Shown: piece after piece, positions 35,400 through 42,720 of the stretch
How the letters are laid out: each line of letters starts with the position of its first letter
Numbering within the stretch: the first letter of the stretch is position 1
Assembly (NCBI RefSeq): GCF_000153125.2
Contig: NZ_CM002299.1
Location: forward strand, 3,360,928 to 3,424,927
DNA from: Congregibacter litoralis KT71
GTDB lineage: Bacteria > Pseudomonadota > Gammaproteobacteria > Pseudomonadales > Halieaceae
Direction of reading: 5' to 3'
Length of the DNA stretch: 64,000 nucleotides
Notes under the pieces: model-generated
What the model saw: only the letters and a program-made list of their open reading frames with translations
Told to the model about the DNA's origin: nothing
The model's database searches: none
Made by a program: the position numbers and the translations under genes

Positions 35400-36278
35400 G
35401 TGGAAAAACAGTTTGATTACGAAGACGCATTCTCGCGAAACATCGGCTGGCTGTCGCTCGAAGAGCAACAGCTCCTGCGAAACAAACGTATAGCCATCGC
35501 CGGTATGGGTGGCGTCGGCGGCGATCACGCCGTTCGCATGGCCAGGCTTGGGGCGGGTCGTTTTACCATCTCGGACCTGGATGTTTTCGAACAGGCAAAC
35601 TTCAACCGGCAATATGGCGCGACCATGGATACCGTTGACCAGACCAAGGTCGAGGTCATGGAAAAACTGCTGCTCTCAATTAACCCCGAGGCCGATATCC
35701 GCAACTTCCCGGATGGCGTAAGCGATGAAAACGTCGATGATTTTCTTGCGGGCGCCGACCTCTACATCGACAGTCTGGACTTTTTTGCCCTGGATATACG
35801 CCGCACGGTGTTTCGGCGTTGTCGCGAGCTGGGTATTCCGGCCATCACTGCTGCCCCCATGGGCATGGGCACCGCACTTCTGGTGTTTACGCCAGACAGC
35901 ATCAGCTTTGATGATTATTTTGATTTCGATTCAGTTGAGAGCTGGGAAGACAAGATGATCAAGTTCCTTATCGGACTCTCCCCCTCCATGCAGCAAAGGC
36001 ACTACCTGGTGGGCGACAGCGCCATCGACTTCAATACACGGAAGGTGCCCTCGACGGGGCTCGGGATCTCTCTCGCCGCGGGGGTCGCCTGCACCACCGC
36101 TGTAAAACTCCTGCTTGGCCGAGGCCCCATCGTGACCGCACCATCAGGCTTGCACTTTGACGCCTACCGCAACAAATACGTGAAAACCTGGCGCCCTGGC
36201 GGTAACCGCAATCCGCTGCAGCGGATCATGTTTATGGTGGTGCGGACGATACTGAAGAAACAACAACGAAGCACCTAG
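35400..36278 (+). CDS. Stand-alone ThiF/MoeB/HesA-type adenylyltransferase (E1-like)
   Basis: 292 residues from a GTG with an AGGGGG ribosome-binding site eight bases upstream. The nucleotide-binding motif GMGGVGGDHAVRMARLG is near residues 35-51 and the DLDVFEQANFNRQ segment near 60-72, giving the E1 adenylation fingerprint with Asp and Arg in place. The CxxC zinc motifs of MoeB/ThiF and an obvious catalytic Cys are absent. A C-terminal basic stretch with a hydrophobic segment (RIMFMVVRTILKKQQ) could touch membrane. No ubiquitin-like protein, nitroreductase or JAB protease is adjacent. Substrate unknown. It lies between prsT and a strong bidirectional terminator. Confidence 0.8.
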   Translation: MEKQFDYEDAFSRNIGWLSLEEQQLLRNKRIAIAGMGGVGGDHAVRMARLGAGRFTISDLDVFEQANFNRQYGATMDTVDQTKVEVMEKLLLSINPEADIRNFPDGVSDENVDDFLAGADLYIDSLDFFALDIRRTVFRRCRELGIPAITAAPMGMGTALLVFTPDSISFDDYFDFDSVESWEDKMIKFLIGLSPSMQQRHYLVGDSAIDFNTRKVPSTGLGISLAAGVACTTAVKLLLGRGPIVTAPSGLHFDAYRNKYVKTWRPGGNRNPLQRIMFMVVRTILKKQQRST

Positions 36279-36310
36279 CAGACCAGCTCCTCACAAACTC
36301 CAGACATAAA

Positions 36311-36341
36311 AAAACCGGACTCAGCTATGAGTCCGGTTTTT
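36311..36341. terminator. Strong bidirectional intrinsic terminator
   Basis: A perfect 13-bp inverted repeat (36311-36323 with 36328-36340, core CCGGACTCA/TGAGTCCGG) around the loop GCTA, with A and T runs on both sides. It serves the ThiF-like gene on plus and the third PEP-CTERM gene on minus. Confidence 0.93.
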
Positions 36342-36344
36342 CGT

Positions 36345-36372
36345 GTGCCCTGTCTCTGGAGAGACAGGGACA
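36345..36372. repeat. Second hairpin next to the terminator
   Basis: CCCTGTCTC (36348-36356) pairs with GAGACAGGG (36361-36369), with GTG and CAC extending the stem on the outside. No T run of its own; it follows the PEP-CTERM stop and could stabilise the mRNA 3' end. Confidence 0.6.
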
Positions 36373-36380
36373 CTTGAGTC

Positions 36381-37331
36381 TTAAGAGCGCTGCTTTCGAG
36401 CTCGAGCTCCGAGACCAAGAAGTCCAAGGCCCAGAAGACCCAGTGTAGCTGGAGCTGGCACATCAAACTGAATGTTTGCCGAATTCAGGAAGGTAGTACG
36501 CAAATACCGATCAGCAACTGTGCCTTCTCCAAACGTTCTCAACTCGAAATCCGCAATCAGACCGTCAAGAGCGGTAGCGATACTGGTGTCGTATCGCGCA
36601 TCAAGCCAATCAAACACCGATTCACCATCATCAAGCGCGGCAGGAACCGTTGCGCCACCCTCCAGCTCCGAATTGCCTCGAACACGTATGGTGTCAAGAG
36701 GATCAAGTACTATGTCTGCGAAGTCTTCGCCTGCACGAGTCCCAGCCTCGAACCGGGCAAAACCTGCTGTAACGTCTGCGACCTCACCGAAGACCTCGAT
36801 TTCGATATCTCCAGAAAACGGATCCGATACAGATGAACCAGTCACATCAATAACGATCTCGTCACCTGCGCAAGATCCCGTACATGTTAGCGCAACCTCA
36901 CCCCCATTAAACTCACCGACCAACGCGTCGGTACCCAGCCCGTTGTAGTTTGGATCAGGGTCAAAATTCAGGACGGTCGCAGTGCCTTCAAGCACCCAGG
37001 ACACGTCAACACCCCAAGCGAGGCCAAGCGCCTCAGTACTTGTCCCATCCAAACCGTTCAAGCCGAGAACTGTGGTAATCGCTGCATCAATCACAATATC
37101 GCCGGTGGATACCCCACCGCTGTTGTCGATGTCGTAGTACACAGATGTCGGATTGAAACCATCGAGTGTGAGTTGATTAAAAGTATCAGTTCTGGTGTCA
37201 GCATCGCCTAGAGCAAAAGCGCCATCACCATCTGCACGAACGTCAAGGCTAATAGGAACTGCCATTGCTGGAACAGCTAACAAACCGCCCGCCACACCAA
37301 CTGCTAAAGCCAACTTATTAAACTTTTTCAC
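36381..37331 (-). CDS. PEP-CTERM sorting domain-containing protein
   Basis: 316 residues from the GTG at 37331, chosen because GGAG lies nine bases upstream and the protein then begins MKKFNKLALAVG, a proper signal peptide cut near AMA-VPI. A TTG at 37355 would put a non-hydrophobic lead in front. The body is very acidic with few Cys (TCTGSCAG) and has Asp-rich loops (DIDNSGGVSTGD, FDPDPNYNG), possibly calcium binding. The C-terminus is VPAPATLGLLGLGLLGLG plus a basic ARARKQRS end, the exosortase recognition tail. It has the best sigma-54 promoter in the window and shares a bidirectional terminator with the ThiF-like gene. Confidence 0.9.
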   Translation of the reverse strand: MKKFNKLALAVGVAGGLLAVPAMAVPISLDVRADGDGAFALGDADTRTDTFNQLTLDGFNPTSVYYDIDNSGGVSTGDIVIDAAITTVLGLNGLDGTSTEALGLAWGVDVSWVLEGTATVLNFDPDPNYNGLGTDALVGEFNGGEVALTCTGSCAGDEIVIDVTGSSVSDPFSGDIEIEVFGEVADVTAGFARFEAGTRAGEDFADIVLDPLDTIRVRGNSELEGGATVPAALDDGESVFDWLDARYDTSIATALDGLIADFELRTFGEGTVADRYLRTTFLNSANIQFDVPAPATLGLLGLGLLGLGARARKQRS

Positions 37332-37388
37332 GATACTTAACTCCTGTGATCGCAATATGATTGAAAACTTGCCTACGTTCAGAATAAA

Positions 37389-37404
37389 AGCAACCAGCGT
37401 GCCA
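37389..37404 (-). promoter_or_regulatory. Sigma-54 (RpoN) promoter of the third PEP-CTERM gene
   Basis: On the minus strand TGGCACG-CTGG-TTGCT matches the consensus TGGCACG-N4-TTGCW exactly. Predicted start near 37378, about 47 bases before the GTG. The region upstream is A/T-rich (37405-37430). Confidence 0.85.
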
Positions 37405-37615
37405 CTAAAATTATATATATATTTTTCAATGTCTTACAGAAAAACCTCCAATCCAAAACTTTTCTACAGCACAGATATGTAAAGTTTTTCGACACCTAGC
37501 GTTAGGCGTTGCTCGACAAAACGCCCCTACAGTCGCTAGACTCTATCACCGATATGTAATAAACCGTCTAAGCTATTGTTTATTTTAGAGTTATAGGGGC
37601 GAGGCGAGGAGACGC

Positions 37616-38437
37616 ATGACGCAAAATCATCGCTCGGCTGCAAAAGCTCGCCGATTGGCATTGTCACTTCTGCTAGCTGTGGGAACGTGTTGTGCGGTCT
37701 CGGGATCAATTGGCGCCGATCCTGGCTATTCACTAGCCAACGCCATTTTCACGCGAGACGCTGGCGCGGACTTAGCAATGGTCGGAAAAATGACTTTGCG
37801 AACTGCAAAAGGCAAAGAGCGCACGCGGGAGTTTGTGATCTATCAACGCGACACCCCGTCAGGGCTGGCGGCAACTTTGATTCGCTTCAACTCGCCAGCG
37901 AGCATCAGAAATACCGCGCTTCTTGACGATCCAAGGGAGGATGGACTCTGGCTCTATCTCCCTGCGCTCGATCGAGTACGACGGATCAGCAGCTCTAACC
38001 GAGGCGGCCGTTTCGTAAACACCCAACTGTATTACGAAGACCTTCGCGCACGGCATCCAGGTGATGACATACACGAGCTTGTAGGTGATCGAGAGTATGA
38101 GGGTGTCAGCACGCAGCTTTTGCAGAGCATACCTCGTGACAAAAGCAAATCCGTTTACAGCAAGCGTTTGACTTGGGTGCATCCGGAGCTTTTATTGCCA
38201 CTGCGAGTGGATCTGTACGAAGGAAGCGAACAGGCAAGCAAGCGCTTACTGGTAAAGCGCATCGATGAGATTCAGGGAGTGTGGACTATCACCCGCAGTG
38301 TAATGGAGAACCTGGCCACTGGGGAGTCCACGGTAATGACTTTCACGGCTGTCCGTTACGATCAGGGCCTTCCTCATGACTTGTTCACAACATCGTCTCT
38401 GAAAAATCCAACGCTGGAGTCAAGCTATCGCCCATGA
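37616..38437 (+). CDS. LolA-like outer membrane lipoprotein-sorting family protein
   Basis: 273 residues with an N-terminal signal peptide (about 12-35). The body has the LolA-like half-barrel pattern seen in proteins that partner RND exporters: KMTLRTAKGKERTREFVIYQ, LIRFNSPASIRNTALL, GLWLYLPALDRVRRISSSNRGGRF (quoted in part) and the YYEDLRARHPGDD segment. These periplasmic proteins probably ferry hydrophobic molecules. It is the first of three genes with a DUF1302-like barrel and an RND permease, 43 bases and one base apart. The upstream 280 bp contain divergent promoters; no sigma-54 site faces this gene. Confidence 0.82.
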   Translation: MTQNHRSAAKARRLALSLLLAVGTCCAVSGSIGADPGYSLANAIFTRDAGADLAMVGKMTLRTAKGKERTREFVIYQRDTPSGLAATLIRFNSPASIRNTALLDDPREDGLWLYLPALDRVRRISSSNRGGRFVNTQLYYEDLRARHPGDDIHELVGDREYEGVSTQLLQSIPRDKSKSVYSKRLTWVHPELLLPLRVDLYEGSEQASKRLLVKRIDEIQGVWTITRSVMENLATGESTVMTFTAVRYDQGLPHDLFTTSSLKNPTLESSYRP

Positions 38438-38480
38438 GGCTTACATCGCTAAGAGTCGCGGCAGCTTTTCCGGTGAGCTC

Positions 38481-40349
38481 TTGTCGGCGCTCCAAAATGT
38501 GTGTTTCGCCGTGGCAATCGCTCTTGCAACTTCCCCACCAAATGCCCGGGCAGACACGCCTTCAGGTAGTTTAAAGTCAATAACAGTTAGTGAAGACTCA
38601 AGTAGTGCCGCGACGTTCATTTTAGCGGTTGATGGCTCAATTCAGCCGCCCCGGCATTTCACGCTGCTGTCCCCCCCCCGTCTGGTCATAGACTTAGCTG
38701 GCACGACTGCTAAAGGCGATGTTCAGGAACTCTCTGCCGCAACAGCACCGTCCTTGGTGAATAGAATTCGGCTCGGCTCACACCCAGGGCCCCGGACCAG
38801 AGTGGTGTTTGACCTGCACGACGCCCCAAGCCCAGGCATGTTCACCATAGAAACCAAGAGGCAGTCTGGTTCGCAGACTATAGTTGTCCGTTTCCCGCGA
38901 ACATACGCTGTCAATGCTAACAACTCGGATGACGATAACCCATCAGCAAGAGAAGCAACGAGTGTCGCGATCAAAACAAGCGCAACGAGTGACTCACTAG
39001 CCGCTCAACTAGCTGACCACAGCAAGCCAGAGGCCAAACGCACTAACAGCACGCTCATTTTTGGCAGTGATCCACAACCCACACCAATGGAGAGTCAGCG
39101 CCAAGCCACGCCAGCAGTCACTGGCAATACAGCAAAGCAATGGTTTATCGACCGTGCACTGCTCGAGTCAGGTTACGTAAGAAACAGTACAGATGATGGT
39201 GTTAATACACATCTACAATTCATAGCTGGGCTCACACGGTCGATCAGTGACTCGCTGAGCTTTCGCCTTTCCGCGAGAGTCGATGGACAACACCAAGCCA
39301 ACGGCCTCACGGAGCTACAGTACCTACGCGCAGATTATGACGAAAGCTGGCTGCGCTACACCGTCGCCGATTGGCGCGTAACCGCTGGTGCCCAGCGTAT
39401 CATTTGGGGCCGCGCCGACGAATTTTCACCTACGGATAAGTTGAGCACCCGAGATTTTACCCGTTTAATTATGGACGACCTGCCTAGTCGGCGAAGAGCA
39501 AACCCCGCCCTGAGGGTCGAGCGCTTATGGGGGAATCGGCATCTGGACTTAGTTTACCTGCCGACTTTCAGAGAAGCTGTATTACCTGCTGACGAAAGCG
39601 TATGGTTTCCAGTAGACCCAAAAAGCGGTGCCGTGGCAGGACTTCCTATTGATCCGGAGATCCAACCATTGCTTAGAGGCGCTAGAGTGCGCAATGATTT
39701 TGCAGGTAACGAAGGATTTGCTTTACGATTCTCTGATTCGGGATCTGCCCTTGACTATGCGGTCACTGCGCAGCGTGTCAACAATCCTGAGCCATACTTC
39801 AAATTAGCAAGCCCTCCGGGCCGCGACGGCCCCGCGGTGCTCGACGTCGTTTACCCTCGCACATGGGTAGTTGGAGGTGACGCAGCTATAACTGCGAACG
39901 CCTGGACCTTTCGTGGCGAAATTGCGTGGCTTAGCGACTCCCCCTACACCGACGCAAGTTCGTTACAGCTTCGTATGTCAGAAGAATTAAATTGGGTGGT
40001 CGGGGCTGAAGTGTTTCCCAATGATGGCGACTTACGAATAACGACCCAGCTCTCTGGCCGGCATCTGCTTGATGCCAGCAATAGCGTAGACTTCATCGAC
40101 ACGCTTAACCTACTGGGAGACATGGAAACACCATTTACAATCTCCAAATTACCCTTCCGAGCTCGGCTCCGCTACGGATTTCGCTTAGACGAGCGAGGCA
40201 ATTATCTGAACCCTGAACTAATCTACACTGCACTGGAGCCAGGCGAGATTTACATCGCTGCACACATATTTTCCGGTACCTATGGCACACAGGAAGGCTT
40301 CTACGCCGACCGCGATACGGTCGTTATCGGTTGGCGCGCAAAATTCTAA
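38481..40349 (+). CDS. AMIN domain-outer membrane beta-barrel protein (DUF1302-like)
   Basis: 622 residues from the TTG at 38481. The N-terminus then reads as a signal peptide ending near ARA-DTP, preceded by GGTGAG; an ATG at 38434 lies in another frame. Residues about 30-125 form an AMIN domain (LLSPPRLVIDLAGT, VNRIRLGSHPGPRTRVVFDL, quoted in parts), a periplasmic module that often binds peptidoglycan. After a Ser/Thr-rich linker, residues about 205-622 look like a DUF1302/alginate-export-type barrel (AGAQRIIWGRADEFSPTDKL; final residue Phe). A run of nine C at 38671-38679 lies in the AMIN coding part. The stop overlaps the RND gene start (TAATG). Probably the outer membrane exit of an RND-linked export system. 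Confidence 0.75.
   Translation: MSALQNVCFAVAIALATSPPNARADTPSGSLKSITVSEDSSSAATFILAVDGSIQPPRHFTLLSPPRLVIDLAGTTAKGDVQELSAATAPSLVNRIRLGSHPGPRTRVVFDLHDAPSPGMFTIETKRQSGSQTIVVRFPRTYAVNANNSDDDNPSAREATSVAIKTSATSDSLAAQLADHSKPEAKRTNSTLIFGSDPQPTPMESQRQATPAVTGNTAKQWFIDRALLESGYVRNSTDDGVNTHLQFIAGLTRSISDSLSFRLSARVDGQHQANGLTELQYLRADYDESWLRYTVADWRVTAGAQRIIWGRADEFSPTDKLSTRDFTRLIMDDLPSRRRANPALRVERLWGNRHLDLVYLPTFREAVLPADESVWFPVDPKSGAVAGLPIDPEIQPLLRGARVRNDFAGNEGFALRFSDSGSALDYAVTAQRVNNPEPYFKLASPPGRDGPAVLDVVYPRTWVVGGDAAITANAWTFRGEIAWLSDSPYTDASSLQLRMSEELNWVVGAEVFPNDGDLRITTQLSGRHLLDASNSVDFIDTLNLLGDMETPFTISKLPFRARLRYGFRLDERGNYLNPELIYTALEPGEIYIAAHIFSGTYGTQEGFYADRDTVVIGWRAKF
38671..38679 (+). repeat. Homopolymeric C9 tract inside the AMIN-barrel gene
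   Basis: Nine consecutive C encode part of the SPPR motif about 64 codons after the start. Tracts of this length can slip during replication and would switch the frame near the N-terminus. Slippage is not shown here. Confidence 0.6.
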
Positions 40350-42598
40350 TGAACTTCCTGCTCAACAAACCCAAACTAGCCGCATTAGTTTTCGGGTTAA
40401 TCCTGGTTCTACCTGGACCCCTTCTACTGCGGCTGACGCTCGACAATGCACCCGAATCGTACTTTCCAGAATCGGCGCCTGCAGTAATTTTTGACAAGGA
40501 AGTCCGGACGTACTTCCCACAAGATCAGGTGTTGGTGGCCATCTTTCAAGGCAATGACATTTTTTCGCGCCAGTTCTTACACTCTCTGGAACAGTTAAGT
40601 AAAAACTTGGAGTTGGAAACAAATATTGAGCGAGTATTGAGTGTTACGCAGGTTGATCATATTGAGCCAACAGATGATGGCTTCGCTGTAGAGTCGTTGT
40701 TAGGCGAAGGACAAACAACCGACTCTGCGAGTGAGAATCTCGCGCGAGCACTTAGCGATCGATTTGCACCAAACGCACTAGTTTCGAGCGATGGATCAAC
40801 TCTCGCACTAATAATTCGTCCCGTGCCGCTTTCCGGCAGCCTCGCTCGCTTGTCACTTTACAACCATGTGATTGATAGCATTGAAGAAAGCGAGGTAAGA
40901 GAGTCTCTAATTGCTGTTGGTGGACATATCGCTCTGGACGTCGCCCAGTTGCGAGCAATGATCCGCGATTTAGCAACGCTTATCCCCGGCACACTGGGGG
41001 TTTCCATGCTGGTGCTATGGTGGCTATTTCGTCGCTGGCAAGTATTACTCATATCGGCCCTTTGCATTGGCGCGGTCACTGGCGCGGCGACTAGTTTGCT
41101 CGTTCTTATCGGCAGTCCTTTTACACTCATATCCGCAATAATGCCGCCACTGCTCACTGCTCTTACCGTTGCGATGCTGATGCACCTTTTTAGCGCACTG
41201 TGTAATGCGGACTCGCGTGGCCTGCGCTGCGAGGCGCGTATGCGTGATGCCTTGCTGACAGTAAGCACTCCTATACTATTTACCGCACTAACCACAGCAG
41301 CAGGCCTGCTCTCGCTAATGGCCAGTCCTATTCAGCCTATCGCGAGTTTCGGCTTAACGGTAGGCGTCGCGACGCTCATTGGCGCCCTACTAATCGTGAC
41401 GGTACTCCCGGCTCTTTTGCTCCAAATTGAACCCGAGCGTTGGCAGGCTCAAAGTGGGGGGCTACGGCGCATGGATGCAATAACAAGCCGGCTACTACGT
41501 ATTTCTTTGCGTCGACCGCGCACAGTGCTCGCAGTAACAGCCGCGGTGTTATTAATCAGTGCATTGCAACTGCCACGTATTATCGTCGAGACCGATCTAT
41601 ACAGCTTTTTTGACGATGATCACCCTATCAATCAGGCCACGCTGACAATTGAAGACAAACTTTCAGGGGTCATGCCTTTGGAACTGATAATTGAGGACGT
41701 GGGACCGGGCAGTCTAAAAAACCCCCAGCAATTAAAAGCAATCGCGAATATTGAGGCATGGCTCGAGAATCGACCCGAGGTGGACTACACTATTTCTTTT
41801 CCAGCGATGCTCAGTGAGATGCACCGGGCCTTCAATCCAGAGATCGAATCTCCAAACGCACTGCCAGATCGCGAGGCAGCCGTGGATCAATATTTATTAT
41901 TCTATGACAACGACGATCTATATGACGTGGTTGACGAGGACTTTCAACGGACAAGGATCCTGGCAAATCTCAATGTTCACGGAGCCACTCAATTGAATGC
42001 CTTACTTCGCGCGCTTGATGAAGAAGTGGCGAGTACTCTTGCTGATGGCTTGAAACTTGGCACAGCAGGGATGGGACGCCTGTTTGCCGATCAAGAACGA
42101 CTGCTAATAAAAGGCCAGATTAACAGCCTATTTTTAGTATCCACAATGATTACGCTGCTGATGTTAATACTATGGCGTAACCTCCGGTTTGTTCTTGCCA
42201 GCATCCTTCCAAACTTTGCGCCTGTACTGCTGATTTTTGCAGTTATGGGCACACTGGGAATATGGCTAGACATGGCAACTGCGATGGTAGCAAGTGTAGC
42301 CATAGGCATTGCGGTCGATGACACCATCCACCTGTTGCATGGCACGAGGGCCGGGCTTGAGCGAGGTGCAGGCCTGACCGCCGCAATCGCACGCAGTGTA
42401 CGTCGTCGAGGAAGGGCTCTAGTGGCGACTACGGTAGTGCTCTCCGCGCAGTTCCTTTTGATGTCGTCTTCGCCTTTCCAGCCAACGGCGATCTTTGGCA
42501 TCCTAACGGCAGTTGGTCTTCTGATCGCGCTTGTGTTTGATCTGCTTGTATTGCCAGCACTCATCGTTGTTTTACTGCGTGGCGTTGTAAAAAATTAG
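40349..42598 (+). CDS. RND-superfamily (MMPL-type) transporter
   Basis: 749 residues from the ATG at 40349, which overlaps the stop of the barrel gene (TAATG). Two homologous halves, each with one leading TM helix, a large periplasmic loop and a cluster of five helices (about 195-345 and 575-745), fit the HpnN/MMPL branch of RND permeases. Typical segments are PIQPIASFGLTVGVATL in the first half and VGIGIAVDDTIHLL-like SVAIGIAVDDTIHLL in the second, the latter with the paired Asp expected for proton relay. With the LolA-like protein and the barrel it makes a plausible lipid or hydrophobic-polymer export set. Substrate unknown. Confidence 0.85.
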   Translation: MNFLLNKPKLAALVFGLILVLPGPLLLRLTLDNAPESYFPESAPAVIFDKEVRTYFPQDQVLVAIFQGNDIFSRQFLHSLEQLSKNLELETNIERVLSVTQVDHIEPTDDGFAVESLLGEGQTTDSASENLARALSDRFAPNALVSSDGSTLALIIRPVPLSGSLARLSLYNHVIDSIEESEVRESLIAVGGHIALDVAQLRAMIRDLATLIPGTLGVSMLVLWWLFRRWQVLLISALCIGAVTGAATSLLVLIGSPFTLISAIMPPLLTALTVAMLMHLFSALCNADSRGLRCEARMRDALLTVSTPILFTALTTAAGLLSLMASPIQPIASFGLTVGVATLIGALLIVTVLPALLLQIEPERWQAQSGGLRRMDAITSRLLRISLRRPRTVLAVTAAVLLISALQLPRIIVETDLYSFFDDDHPINQATLTIEDKLSGVMPLELIIEDVGPGSLKNPQQLKAIANIEAWLENRPEVDYTISFPAMLSEMHRAFNPEIESPNALPDREAAVDQYLLFYDNDDLYDVVDEDFQRTRILANLNVHGATQLNALLRALDEEVASTLADGLKLGTAGMGRLFADQERLLIKGQINSLFLVSTMITLLMLILWRNLRFVLASILPNFAPVLLIFAVMGTLGIWLDMATAMVASVAIGIAVDDTIHLLHGTRAGLERGAGLTAAIARSVRRRGRALVATTVVLSAQFLLMSSSPFQPTAIFGILTAVGLLIALVFDLLVLPALIVVLLRGVVKN

Positions 42599-42720
42599 AG
42601 ACGCAATCGCGTCCGATTTCACCAATCGATTGCGCGTACTGTGAACTAGCTCGCTGTAAAAAAGCTGATATACGTGCAAGCTGCACCATAGAACTGACAA
42701 GATAAAAGGATCCGTCCCCG

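Noticed and set aside
30917..37506. Decamer TAGCGTTAGG at 30917 and 37497 as a shared regulatory site of PEP-CTERM genes
   Set aside because: The first copy is downstream, not upstream, of its nearest PEP-CTERM gene, and no copy precedes the other PEP-CTERM gene at 29117; chance is likely.
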